Shown here: positions 19,604-27,990 of the stretch, piece by piece
Layout: each line of letters opens with the position of its first letter
Numbering within the stretch: the stretch's first letter is position 1
Source: Thioclava sediminum
GTDB taxonomy: Bacteria > Pseudomonadota > Alphaproteobacteria > Rhodobacterales > Rhodobacteraceae
NCBI RefSeq assembly: GCF_002020355.1
Contig: NZ_MPZV01000001.1
Location: 744,001 to 808,000, forward strand
DNA length: 64,000 nucleotides
Reading direction: 5' to 3'
Translations under genes and position numbers: made by a program
Notes under the pieces: model-generated
Told to the model about the DNA's origin: nothing
The model's database searches: none
The model's input: the letters and a program-made list of their open reading frames with translations, nothing else

Positions 19604-20930
19604 GCTTCGCGGCAAGACGGTTTTGCGTCTCGATCACCCGCGGCAGGTCGATTGTCACCACCTGCCCGTCGCGCACCACCTGACGACCCTCGACGAAGAG
19701 ATGCTTCACCTTGGGCGTCCCGCACAGCACCAGCGCCGCGACCGGATCCCATGCGCCTGCCGCCTCCAGCCCCGAGACATCCCAGATCGCCACATCCGCG
19801 CGTTTTCCCGGTGCGAGCACCCCGCAATCGGGACGGCCCAGAACCTGCGCCCCGCCCAAAGTCGCGATCTCCAGCGCCTCGCGCGCGGCCATCGCGTCGG
19901 CACCGTTCTGCACCCGCTGCAGCAGCATCGCCATGCGCGCCTCGCCGATGAGGCTCCCTGCATCGTTCGAGGCCGAGCCATCGACGCCCAGCGCGACCTT
20001 AACCCCCGCGTCGCGCATCTGCCGCACCGGCGCGATGCCCGACCCCAGACGGCAGTTCGAGCACGGACAATGCGCAACCCCCGTCTTCGTGCGCGCGAAC
20101 AGATCGATCTCGCCCGCGTCCAGCTTCACGCAATGCGCGTGCCAGACATCCTCGCCGGTCCAGCCCAGATCCTCGGCATATTGCCCCGGACGGCAGCCGA
20201 ACTGCTCCAAGCTGTAGGAAATATCCTCGTCATTCTCCGCCAGATGGGTGTGCAGCATCACGCCCTTGTCGCGCGCCAGCAGGGCCGCGTCGCGCATCAG
20301 TTCGCGCGAGACCGAAAACGGCGAGCACGGCGCGATCCCCACCCGGCACATCGAGCCCTCGCCCGCATCGTGGAACGCGTCGACCACCCGGATGCAGTCG
20401 TTCAGGATCGCGTCCTCGCGCTCGACCAGACTATCGGGCGGCAGGCCGCCATCGCTCTCGCCGATGCTCATCGCGCCGCGCGTGGGGTGGAAGCGCAGGC
20501 CCAGCTCGGCGGCGGCGTGGATCGTGTCCTCCAGCCGCGCGCCATTCGGATACATATACAGATGATCGGAACTGGTGGTGCAGCCGGTCAGCGCCAGCTC
20601 CGCCAACCCCACCTGCGCCGAGACGCGGATCTCCTCGGGGCCCATCTTCGCCCAGATCGGATAGAGCGTCTGCAGCCAGCCGAAGAGCAGCGCATCTTGG
20701 CCCCCCGGCACCGCGCGCGTCAGCGTCTGGTAAAGATGGTGATGGGTGTTCACGAGCCCCGGCGTGACGACGCAACCCTTGGCCTCGACCACCTCGCCCG
20801 TGCTTTCCAGCCCCGGCCCGACGGCGGCGATCTGCCCGTCACGCAGCAGCAGATCCGCGCCCTTCAGCTCGCGCCGGGTGCCGTCCATCGTGACGACCAC
20901 CTCGGCGCCCCGGATCAAGATCTCGCCCAT
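19593..20930 (-). CDS. 8-oxoguanine deaminase (amidohydrolase family)
   Basis: 445 residues. Amidohydrolase fold with metal ligands HHH in NTHHHLYQT (about residue 63), His in LHTHLAEN, His in WHAHCV and Asp in GVDGSASND. The stretch TTSSDHLYMYPNG and the CPCSNCRLGSG block match characterised 8-oxoguanine deaminases rather than chlorohydrolases (AtzA/TrzN), to which the family is also related. It would turn 8-oxoguanine into urate, removing oxidised purine. It overlaps the end of the facing hydrolase gene by 11 bases. Together with guaD this forms a purine-deaminating locus. Confidence 0.85.
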   Translation of the reverse strand: MGEILIRGAEVVVTMDGTRRELKGADLLLRDGQIAAVGPGLESTGEVVEAKGCVVTPGLVNTHHHLYQTLTRAVPGGQDALLFGWLQTLYPIWAKMGPEEIRVSAQVGLAELALTGCTTSSDHLYMYPNGARLEDTIHAAAELGLRFHPTRGAMSIGESDGGLPPDSLVEREDAILNDCIRVVDAFHDAGEGSMCRVGIAPCSPFSVSRELMRDAALLARDKGVMLHTHLAENDEDISYSLEQFGCRPGQYAEDLGWTGEDVWHAHCVKLDAGEIDLFARTKTGVAHCPCSNCRLGSGIAPVRQMRDAGVKVALGVDGSASNDAGSLIGEARMAMLLQRVQNGADAMAAREALEIATLGGAQVLGRPDCGVLAPGKRADVAIWDVSGLEAAGAWDPVAALVLCGTPKVKHLFVEGRQVVRDGQVVTIDLPRVIETQNRLAAKLMG

Positions 20931-20996
20931 CGCGCGCTCCTACTGGCTGGTTTCGCCAGAGCCTAGACCGCGCGGATGGGCGAAGACCAGAGGCGC

Positions 20997-21563
20997 TCAG
21001 CGCCCCATCGCGTAGAACTCGGGGTTCGGCGGGATCGCGGCCATGTTCACCAAGCGGTTCGACAGGCCGAAAAACGCGGTGATCGCGCCGATGTCCCAGA
21101 TATCGTCATCGGTGAACCCGTGGGCGCGCAGCGCTTCGTAATCGGCCTCCTCGACCTCCTGCGCGCGCAGGCTCACCTTCATCGCGAAGTCGAGCATCGC
21201 GCGCTGGCGCGGCGTGATGTCGGATTTGCGGTAATTCACCGCGACCTGATCGGCGATCAGCGGGTTCTTCGCGCGGATACGCAGGATCGCCCCATGCGCG
21301 ATCACGCAATACTGGCATTCATTGGCCGCCGAGGTCGCCACCACGATCATCTCGCGCTCGGCAATGGTCAGGTTGCCGGGCTTCTCCATCAGCGCGTCAT
21401 GATAGGCGAAGAAGGCGCGACATTCGTCGGGGCGGTGCGCCAGCGCGAGGAAGATGTTCGGGATGAACCCGGCCTTCTCCTGCACCGCCTCGATCCGCGT
21501 GCGGATATCCTCGGGCATGTCTGCGAGTTTCGGCACCGGATGCCGGCTGATCTTGTCTTGCAT
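20997..21563 (-). CDS. AhpD-like peroxidase-related protein
   Basis: 188 residues. All-helical AhpD/carboxymuconolactone-decarboxylase fold: the redox pair appears as ECQYCVIAHG (C-X2-C followed by His) at about residues 83-92, the alkylhydroperoxidase signature. This longer form, with NPEFYAMGR at the end and KAGFIPNIFLALAHRP near the start, matches the uncharacterised peroxidase-related subfamily. Likely disulfide-based peroxide reduction; reductant unknown. ATG 21563 has AGGAGA upstream. Upstream in-frame sequence overlaps xthA and is rejected. Confidence 0.88.
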   Translation of the reverse strand: MQDKISRHPVPKLADMPEDIRTRIEAVQEKAGFIPNIFLALAHRPDECRAFFAYHDALMEKPGNLTIAEREMIVVATSAANECQYCVIAHGAILRIRAKNPLIADQVAVNYRKSDITPRQRAMLDFAMKVSLRAQEVEEADYEALRAHGFTDDDIWDIGAITAFFGLSNRLVNMAAIPPNPEFYAMGR

Positions 21564-21639
21564 GTGGGGTCTCCTCTCTTCCGCCGCCACTATGCACAGG
21601 TGCGACGGGGCCGAGGAAATGACGTCGCGGCAATCGCGA

Positions 21640-22449
21640 TCAGAGGTCGAGCGTGATCCAGACCGGCACGTGATCCGAGGGCTTGTCGCGGCCGCGGATT
21701 TCCTTGTCGATGCCAACGTCGCGCAATAGATCCGCCGCCTGCGGCGACAGCAGCAGATGATCGATGCGGATGCCGTTATTCTTCTGCCAGGCGCCCGCCT
21801 GATAATCCCAGAAGGAGTAATGCCCCGGCCCTTGCACGCGGGCGCGGAACGCCTCGGTGAAACCGAGATTGAGGATACGACGAAAGGCTTCGCGGCTTTG
21901 CGGCAGCGCCAGCGCATCACCGCGCCACGCCTCGGGTTTCGCGGCATCCTCGTCCTGCGGGATGATGTTGTAATCGCCCGCCATCACGAAAGGTTCTTCC
22001 AGCGCCAGCAGCTCTTCCGCGCGCGCCTTCATCCGCGCCATCCATGACAGCTTGTAGGCGTATTTGCCGCCTTCGACGGGCTGGCCCGCATCGTCCAGCT
22101 CCACCGGATTGCCATTGGGCAGATAGAGACCACAGAGCCGCACCGCGCCCTTGTCGCCGACTACGGTGGCCTCGATCCAGCGCGCCTGTTCGTCGCTCTC
22201 GTCCCCGGGCAGGCCACGCGTCACATCCTCAAGCGGCAGCTTCGAGAGGATCGCGACGCCGTTGAAGCTTTTCTGGCCGTGCGTCTCGACCGAATAGCCT
22301 AGCTCTTCGAAGATCTCGCGCGGGAAGCCTTCGTCGACCGACTTGATCTCCTGCAGCAAAGCCACATCGGGCTCGGCCTCCTTCAGCCAATCGACCAGCG
22401 CCTGATGGCGCGCCTTGATGCCGTTGATGTTGAAGGTGGCGATTTTCAT
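21640..22449 (-). CDS. xthA: Exodeoxyribonuclease III
   Basis: 269 residues. AP endonuclease and 3'-exonuclease of base excision repair. EEP-fold signatures: NINGIKAR (start), LLQEIK (metal-binding Glu), LYLPNGNP, MAGDYNIIP (catalytic Asp/Asn), FWDYQ, and the closing SDHVPVW (Asp-His pair). Length is normal for the XthA/ExoA type. Starts at the usual MKIATFNING. Same strand as the AhpD-like gene downstream (76 bases) and yciB upstream (66 bases), so possibly one transcript. Confidence 0.95.
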   Translation of the reverse strand: MKIATFNINGIKARHQALVDWLKEAEPDVALLQEIKSVDEGFPREIFEELGYSVETHGQKSFNGVAILSKLPLEDVTRGLPGDESDEQARWIEATVVGDKGAVRLCGLYLPNGNPVELDDAGQPVEGGKYAYKLSWMARMKARAEELLALEEPFVMAGDYNIIPQDEDAAKPEAWRGDALALPQSREAFRRILNLGFTEAFRARVQGPGHYSFWDYQAGAWQKNNGIRIDHLLLSPQAADLLRDVGIDKEIRGRDKPSDHVPVWITLDL

Positions 22450-22515
22450 GAGCGGCTCCGGGTTTGGCAGTCGCGAAAGGTGTAGCGGATCGCGGCGGGC
22501 ACGGACAGGGCGGAG

Positions 22516-23127
22516 TTAGCCCTCCTCGCTTTCCTCCGTGTCGATCCCGTGACGCTCGAACAGCTTCGCTTGCGACATGATGAAGGCGATCATGATGATC
22601 GGCAGACCGAAGGTCTTGAAATCGACCCAATGCGCGTCGGACATCGTACGCCAGACCACCTCATTGGCCACGGCAAGGCCCAGAAACAGCCAGACGAAGC
22701 GCTTGGTCAGGATCATCCAGCCCTCATGCGCCATCGGCATCGCCTCGTTCATCACCAGTTGCAGCCACGCCTTGCCGCGCAGCAATCCGGCCCCGAGAAT
22801 ACCCGCGAACAGCAGGTAGATGATCGTGGGCTTCATCTTGAAGAAAGTCGGATCGTTCAGCCAGACCGACAGCCCGCCGAAGATCGCCACCAGCACGAGC
22901 GTCGCGATCTGCATCGCCGAGAGTTTTCCGGTCAGCAGCCACAGGATCAGCGTCGTCGCCGCGATCAGCGGGATGAACAGCGCGGTTGCCACGACGAAGC
23001 CCGAGTAATCTGTCCCGAGGATCGTGTAGGTGCCGTCCTTCAGCCGGTTGAAGGCGATGAAGAACACGATGAGCGGCCCCCAGTCGAGCGCCGCTTTCAC
23101 CCAGGGGGAAATCTTTTTCTCTGCCAT
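22516..23127 (-). CDS. yciB: Inner-membrane septation/spanning protein YciB (IspZ)
   Basis: 203 residues. Five or six predicted helices; the family start WVKAALDWGPLIVFF and the segments FFKMKPTIIYLLFA, GKAWLQLVMNEAMPM and WLFLGLAVANEVVWRTMS are all there. YciB family proteins affect envelope integrity and septum formation in enterobacteria; the exact activity is unresolved. The gene lies six bases after the EamA transporter gene on the same strand, so the two are co-transcribed. Confidence 0.93.
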   Translation of the reverse strand: MAEKKISPWVKAALDWGPLIVFFIAFNRLKDGTYTILGTDYSGFVVATALFIPLIAATTLILWLLTGKLSAMQIATLVLVAIFGGLSVWLNDPTFFKMKPTIIYLLFAGILGAGLLRGKAWLQLVMNEAMPMAHEGWMILTKRFVWLFLGLAVANEVVWRTMSDAHWVDFKTFGLPIIMIAFIMSQAKLFERHGIDTEESEEG

Positions 23128-23133
23128 CTGCCT

Positions 23134-24036
23134 TTACCTGCCTGCTATCTCAACGATCACGGCCCCTGCCGCGATCAGCGCCATCAGAGCCGTGCGCCGC
23201 GGCCCCACTTTCTCGCCCAGCACGAGCCAGCCGATGAGCGCAGCGAAGACCGTGGACGTCTCGCGCAGCACCGCCGCCTCGCCCACCTTGTCGAGCCGTG
23301 TCGCCAACATGATCGAGCCAAAGGAGAAATAAGCAACAATCGCGCCGATAACACCCCTTTTGACGAGCGGCACCATTTCCGAACTCGCCAGCTTCGTCCA
23401 GCGCCGCGCGGTAAAGATCGGCATGAACCAGCCGTCGATGAAGAAGAACCACGCAAGGAAGGTGAACGGATCGGCGGTCGCGCGGATGCCATAGGCGTCA
23501 TAGGTGGTATAGAGCGCGACGAAGGCGCCGGTCGCCACGGCCAGCATCAGGGCGGGCACCATCGTCTCGCGATCGACCGTCACATTGCGCAGATTGTAGA
23601 GCGCAAGCCCGTAGATGCCTGCCAGAAGCGTCGCCACCCCGGCCCATTGGCCCAGCGTGAAATGCTCGCCGAAGATGAACCCCGCCCCGATGACCGCGAA
23701 AAGCGGCCCCGTGCCGCGCACGACCGGATAAACCACCGTATAGGCCCCGCGCTGGTAACAGGCCGCCTGCAGCAGCTTGTAGGCGACATGGATGAAGAAC
23801 ACGCCCACGAAGATCGGCCACATGAAGGGCTCGGGCCACGGCACCACGAACAGCGCGAAGGGAGCTGCGATGATCCCGTAGCTCGCATCGATCGCGGCGC
23901 GGCTGAGCCAAGGGTCGTGCCGCCCCTTCTGCAACGCCCCGAACAGCGCGTGAAGAAAAGCCGCGAGCAGAGCGAGGCTCAGCGCGAGGTGCTTGCCGGT
24001 CTCGGTGCCCGAGACGGAGATGATCCAGTCGCTCAA
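23134..24036 (-). CDS. EamA-type (DMT superfamily) transporter
   Basis: 300 residues with about ten helices in two EamA-like halves; the second half ends with the usual GWLVLGEKVGPRRTALMALIAAGAVIVEIAGR-like tail (read here in part as GEKVGPRR and AGAVIVEI). The start codon appears to be TTG at 24036, seven bases after AAGGA; no in-frame ATG precedes the first helix. Substrate unknown: a metabolite or amino-acid exporter is usual. Directly upstream lies the large inverted repeat that separates it from ftsY. Confidence 0.86.
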   Translation of the reverse strand: MSDWIISVSGTETGKHLALSLALLAAFLHALFGALQKGRHDPWLSRAAIDASYGIIAAPFALFVVPWPEPFMWPIFVGVFFIHVAYKLLQAACYQRGAYTVVYPVVRGTGPLFAVIGAGFIFGEHFTLGQWAGVATLLAGIYGLALYNLRNVTVDRETMVPALMLAVATGAFVALYTTYDAYGIRATADPFTFLAWFFFIDGWFMPIFTARRWTKLASSEMVPLVKRGVIGAIVAYFSFGSIMLATRLDKVGEAAVLRETSTVFAALIGWLVLGEKVGPRRTALMALIAAGAVIVEIAGR

Positions 24037-24065
24037 GGGGAAGTCCTTCGTGATGTCGGCGGCAA

Positions 24066-24212
24066 GGGGGCGCTGCCCCCTCTGGCCTCAGGGCCATTCA
24101 CCCCCGGGATATTTCGACCAAGGGGAAGAGGAAAGGCGCATCCCTCTCTTCGCTCTTGCACAAATATCCCGGGGGGCGCGCGCAAGCGCGGGGGGGGGGG
24201 GGCAGCGCCCCC
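24066..24212. repeat. Dispersed inverted-repeat element, copy A
   Basis: Outer arms GGGGGCGCTGCCCCC (24066-24080) and GGGGGCAGCGCCCCC (24198-24212) are exact reverse complements. Inner arms CCCCCGGGATATTT (24101-24114) and AAATATCCCGGGGG (24162-24175) are too. All are symmetric about 24138-24139. A further GAAGAG/CTCTTC pair lies near the centre. It sits 10 bases behind the ftsY stop and before the EamA gene. A run of 13 G (24190-24202) abuts the right arm. Confidence 0.85.
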
Positions 24213-24222
24213 CTTCCCGACG

Positions 24223-25497
24223 TCAGTCTTCGAGACCGACGAGGGCCTGCGCGAATTCCTCCGGATCGAAAGGCGCCAGATCGTCGAGTTGCTCGCCCAC
24301 CCCGATCGCGTGGATCGGCAGGCCGAACTTGTCGGCCAGCGCTACCAGAACGCCGCCCTTCGCGGTGCCGTCGAGCTTGGTCATCACGAGCCCCGACACG
24401 TTCGAGATCTTGCGGAAGACATCGACCTGTTGCAGGGCGTTCTGCCCCGTCGTCGCATCGAGCACGAGAAGCGTGTTATGCGGCGCGGTCTCGTCGACCT
24501 TGCGGATCACGCGCACGATCTTGGCGAGTTCTTCCATCAGGTCGGCGCGGTTCTGCAGCCGGCCTGCCGTGTCAATCATCAGAAGGTCCGCACCTTCGGC
24601 CTCGGCCTTCTTCATTGCATCATAGGCGAGCGAGGCCGGGTCCGAGCCTTCGGGCGCTGTCAGCACCGGCACTCCGGCGCGATCGCCCCAGACCTGCAGC
24701 TGTTCGACGGCGGCTGCGCGGAACGTATCGCCCGCCGCGATCACCACCTGCTTGCCGGCGGCGCGGAATTGCGAGGCGAGCTTGCCGATCGTCGTGGTCT
24801 TGCCCGAGCCGTTGACGCCGACCACCAGCACGACCTGCGGCTTCTTGGGGTAAAGCGGCAGCGGTTTCGCGACCGGCTCCATGATCCGGGCGACCTCTTG
24901 GGCCAGCAGCCCCTTGATCTCGGAGACCGAGAGCTTGCGGCCCATCCGCCCCTCCGCGAGGTTCGCCGAGACGCGCAGCGCGGTATCGACGCCCATGTCG
25001 GAGGCGATCAGCAATTCCTCGAGGCTCTCCAACATCTCGTCATCGAGGACGCGGCGCGGCTCGGCCACTTTCGCCTCGCCACCGCCGAAGATGCGCCCCA
25101 GAAGACCGGGCTTTTTCGGCTCGGGGCTGGGGCGCTCGGGCGCGGGCTCGACGTCGAGCGGCGCCTTGGCGATCTGCGCGTGCTCCTCCTCGACCGGTTC
25201 GGTCACCGGCGCGGGCACGTAGCCAGGCGCGGGCGGGGTCGGATCGGGGAGGTTGATCGTCTCGCTGTGCTGCGGCTCGGGTTCCGGCCCTGCCTCAGGC
25301 TCGGGCGCGGGTTCGGCGCGGGTCTGCGGCGCGGCCTCGGGGGAGGTCTCTGCGGGCGTCGCGGGCGCGGAAGGTTCCGGCGTCTCCGCGACCTCGTCTT
25401 CACTTGACGCATTCTCGGCGACGATATCCTCGAGGCCCTGCTCGAGCTTCGAGGAGGAACGCGTCAGACGCGATTTGAGCTTTTTGAAAAACGACAT
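24223..25497 (-). CDS. ftsY: Signal recognition particle receptor FtsY
   Basis: 424 residues. Membrane-docking GTPase for SRP-ribosome complexes. Basic amphipathic start (SFFKKLKSRLTRSSSKL), then an acidic Pro/Glu/Ala-rich A domain (about 25-125), and NG domain with G1 GVNGSGKTTTIGKL (about 228), DTFRAAA, G3 DTAGRLQN and G4 TKLDGTAKGG, ending IGVGEQLDDLAPFDPEEFA. Length is typical for alphaproteobacteria. The gene ends next to inverted-repeat copy A, which probably also marks its transcript end. Confidence 0.97.
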   Translation of the reverse strand: MSFFKKLKSRLTRSSSKLEQGLEDIVAENASSEDEVAETPEPSAPATPAETSPEAAPQTRAEPAPEPEAGPEPEPQHSETINLPDPTPPAPGYVPAPVTEPVEEEHAQIAKAPLDVEPAPERPSPEPKKPGLLGRIFGGGEAKVAEPRRVLDDEMLESLEELLIASDMGVDTALRVSANLAEGRMGRKLSVSEIKGLLAQEVARIMEPVAKPLPLYPKKPQVVLVVGVNGSGKTTTIGKLASQFRAAGKQVVIAAGDTFRAAAVEQLQVWGDRAGVPVLTAPEGSDPASLAYDAMKKAEAEGADLLMIDTAGRLQNRADLMEELAKIVRVIRKVDETAPHNTLLVLDATTGQNALQQVDVFRKISNVSGLVMTKLDGTAKGGVLVALADKFGLPIHAIGVGEQLDDLAPFDPEEFAQALVGLED

Positions 25498-25552
25498 GGA
25501 TCAGGCCTTTCCTTACGCTCCACCTAGTTCATCGCAGGCCCGGATGGAAGGC

Positions 25553-26191
25553 TTATCCCCCGGCAAAACCGGATCCCGCGCCCCAGCCGATCAAGGCCTG
25601 ACCGCCCCAGTAGAGCACCCAGAGCGCGCGTGCCGCCAGCTGTTTGCGGCCAGCGTCGCGCAGCACGAACATCTCCAGCGCGAGGATCAGGTCAGAGAGG
25701 ACGAAGGCGAGGCTGCCCACGACCACCATCAGATAGCCCGCAGGCAGGCCCATCGCCACCGCCGCCATCGCCACGATGATCCAGATATAGCTGCGCACCG
25801 GCCAGCACAGTCCGCCCGTGCGCGGCAGCAGCCAGAACTCCGCCGAGAGCCCCAGCGCGATGAGCGGGATAGTCCAGGCGGAGGGCTGCGCGCCCATGTC
25901 GAGGAACCCCAGAAGATAGGCCAGATGCCCCGCAGCAAAAGCCGCCATGCCGATCAGGAAGGCCCGCTGGCCGGGGCGCGACAGGGCGAAATCGCCCGCC
26001 GCCCCGAGCGCGAGACCTGCGAGGATCGCAAGCGGCGCGCCCATGGCCGCCGCCATCGGAATCAGCGCCACGACGGAGGCGGTCTTCACAAGGGTTTTCG
26101 CACCGCTTTCCCCAGCACCCGCATGACGTGCGAGGTAAATCAGCGCGAAGACGGCGGCGATGAGGAGACTGATCGGGGCTGCGGACATCAT
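25553..26191 (-). CDS. YhhN/TMEM86-type membrane protein (lysoplasmalogenase family)
   Basis: 212 residues from ATG 26191 (a second ATG follows at once; a TTG at 26227 would add 12). Seven to eight predicted helices. The conserved acidic positions of the family are seen in LGAAGDFALS (first Asp) and FVLSDLILALEMF (second Asp), which are thought to form the active site for vinyl-ether lysophospholipid hydrolysis in the mammalian enzymes. Activity in bacteria is less settled. Divergent from the AlkB-like gene. It is separate from ftsY by 55 bases. Confidence 0.85.
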   Translation of the reverse strand: MMSAAPISLLIAAVFALIYLARHAGAGESGAKTLVKTASVVALIPMAAAMGAPLAILAGLALGAAGDFALSRPGQRAFLIGMAAFAAGHLAYLLGFLDMGAQPSAWTIPLIALGLSAEFWLLPRTGGLCWPVRSYIWIIVAMAAVAMGLPAGYLMVVVGSLAFVLSDLILALEMFVLRDAGRKQLAARALWVLYWGGQALIGWGAGSGFAGG

Positions 26192-26289
26192 GGCCACATC
26201 TCGCGCAGAAAAGCCCGGCCGTCGCAAGCGGGGTCATAAAAGGGTCGAAATTGGCGAAAGAATAGCGCAAAACCATTGCACTATTGAGA

Positions 26290-27507
26290 GTGAGCGAAGC
26301 GGACCCGCAGCACGTGACCCAAGGCAAAGACCCTTCACGCAAGCGCCGCCTGAGCGGAGCAATTGCCAATCTGCTGCGGCGGTCGCGCGAGATCCCCGGG
26401 GTCGACAGTTTCGCTGTCGTGACGCTTCTGCCGGTGCCGCTTCTGCTGGTGGCGGGCGTCTTCGGCGGGATCGCGGCCTGGGCGGCGCTGGTCTGGATCG
26501 GGCTGTGCATGTTCATCCTGGATGAGGCACTGAAGCATCCCTCCCCCGATGCGCCGGAAGGCTCCGAATTCCCGGCAGCGGACGCGCTGTCGACGACGCT
26601 GGCGGTGGTGCATTTCGTGCTGCTCGTGCTCGGCGTGGCGGCGATGTCGGGGCATACGATGCTGGAGGGGCCGAGCTGGATCGCGGTCTGGCTGGCCTTC
26701 GGGCTGTTCTTCGGGCAGGTTTCGAATTCGAACGCGCATGAGTTGATCCACCGCTCGGACAAACGTCTGTTTCTGCTGGGGAAATGGGTCTATATCTCGC
26801 TGCTCTTCGGGCATCACACCTCGGCGCATCGGCTCGTCCATCACCGTTTCGTCGCGACGCCGGACGATCCGAATTCCGCGCAGCTTGGCGAGGGGTTCTG
26901 GTCCTTTGCGCCGCGAGCCTGGATCGGCAGCTTCGTCGGCGGCTACGAGATGGAGCGCAACCGCTTCGCCCGTCTGCCCGCGATCGACCCGAAAGCGCCG
27001 CTGAGCGCGCGGATCAAGGCGAGGATCGCGCGGCTCGGTCCCTACCCGTCCTATCTGCTGGGCGGGCTGTGGTTCGCGGTGCTGTTCGGGATGCTCTTCG
27101 GGGCCGAGGGCGTGGTGGCTTACCTGATGCTCTGCGCCTATGCGCAGGTGCAGATCCTGCTCGCCGATTACGTCCAGCATTACGGCCTATCTCGGAGGCG
27201 GCGTGGCGATGGCAGTTTCGATCCGGTGGATGCGCATCACAGCTGGGACGCGCCCGCGCCGATCACCTCGCTGTGGATGCTCAACGCGCCGCGCCATTCG
27301 GATCACCACGCACATCCGGCCCGAGAATATCCGGCGCTGCGGCTTGGCGATCTGACCGAGACGCAGCGGCCCGTCCTGCCGCGCAGCCTGCCCGCGATGG
27401 CGGCGCTGGCGCTGTTCCCGCCGCTGTGGCGCCGGGTCATGGACAAGCGCGTGAAGGCCTTGGGCAAAGCGCAGCCAGTCGGCTCCGACGCGCCCAGCGC
27501 GCGCTAG
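26290..27507 (+). CDS. AlkB-type membrane alkane/fatty-acyl monooxygenase
   Basis: About 405 residues, from GTG 26290 (TTG 26284 and GTG 26314 are alternatives; none has a good ribosome site). Integral-membrane di-iron hydroxylase with the full set of histidine boxes: NAHELIHR, HHTSAHRLVHH, and NAPRHSDHHAHP, plus HHSWDAP. The order and the extra QHYGL block match alkane 1-monooxygenases rather than fatty-acid desaturases. Around four to six membrane helices. It would oxidise a terminal methyl group using electrons from rubredoxin. No rubredoxin, rubredoxin reductase, alcohol dehydrogenase or AlkS-type regulator is adjacent, so the natural substrate is uncertain. Confidence 0.88.
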   Translation: MSEADPQHVTQGKDPSRKRRLSGAIANLLRRSREIPGVDSFAVVTLLPVPLLLVAGVFGGIAAWAALVWIGLCMFILDEALKHPSPDAPEGSEFPAADALSTTLAVVHFVLLVLGVAAMSGHTMLEGPSWIAVWLAFGLFFGQVSNSNAHELIHRSDKRLFLLGKWVYISLLFGHHTSAHRLVHHRFVATPDDPNSAQLGEGFWSFAPRAWIGSFVGGYEMERNRFARLPAIDPKAPLSARIKARIARLGPYPSYLLGGLWFAVLFGMLFGAEGVVAYLMLCAYAQVQILLADYVQHYGLSRRRRGDGSFDPVDAHHSWDAPAPITSLWMLNAPRHSDHHAHPAREYPALRLGDLTETQRPVLPRSLPAMAALALFPPLWRRVMDKRVKALGKAQPVGSDAPSAR

Positions 27508-27564
27508 GCAAGCGGGCCGCGATCTGGCAGGTTGGGTGAAAGACCTTGCCGGAGCCTTCCCCCC

Positions 27565-27987
27565 ATGCGCCCGAACCCGATCTTGACATTGTCCCTCGCG
27601 GCCTTGGCCCTGATACCGACGCTTGCGCGTGCCGCCGACCCGCTCGGCCCACCGCTCAATGCGGAGCAATTCGATCAGCGCACCGTCGGGCGCACCATCA
27701 CCTATTCGGTCTTCGGCCAACCCTACGGCTCCGAGCAATACAAGCCCGGCCACAAGGTGATCTGGGCCTTCACCGAAAGCGAGTGCAAGGAAGGCGACTG
27801 GTATCAGGACGGGCAGTATATCTGCTTCGATTACGGCGAATACGCGCCGCTGCAATGCTGGACCTTCTACGACACGGCGCAGGGGCTGCTCGCACAGTTC
27901 AAGGGTGATCCCTCGCAGGAACCGCTGGTGAGCCTGTCCGAAAGTCAGGATCCGCTGGTCTGTCAGGGCCCCGACGTCGGCGTCTAA
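27565..27987 (+). CDS. Secreted protein of unknown function with conserved cysteines
   Basis: 140 residues. Signal peptide at 1-22 (ILTLSLAALALIPTLARA). The mature part has an early block FDQRTVGRTITYSVFGQPYG and four Cys (SECKEG, YICFDYG, LQCWTF, LVCQG) that could form two disulfides in the periplasm. I recognise it only as a type of small exported protein common in Rhodobacterales; no function is known. It converges with xseA, whose end is three bases away. Confidence 0.7.
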   Translation: MRPNPILTLSLAALALIPTLARAADPLGPPLNAEQFDQRTVGRTITYSVFGQPYGSEQYKPGHKVIWAFTESECKEGDWYQDGQYICFDYGEYAPLQCWTFYDTAQGLLAQFKGDPSQEPLVSLSESQDPLVCQGPDVGV

Positions 27988-27990
27988 GCC

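Noticed and set aside
22549-25407. A 952-codon open frame on the plus strand across xthA-yciB-EamA-ftsY
   Set aside because: It is antisense to four recognisable genes, has a His/Arg/Asp-rich composition typical of reverse frames in high-GC DNA, and crosses the repeat element.
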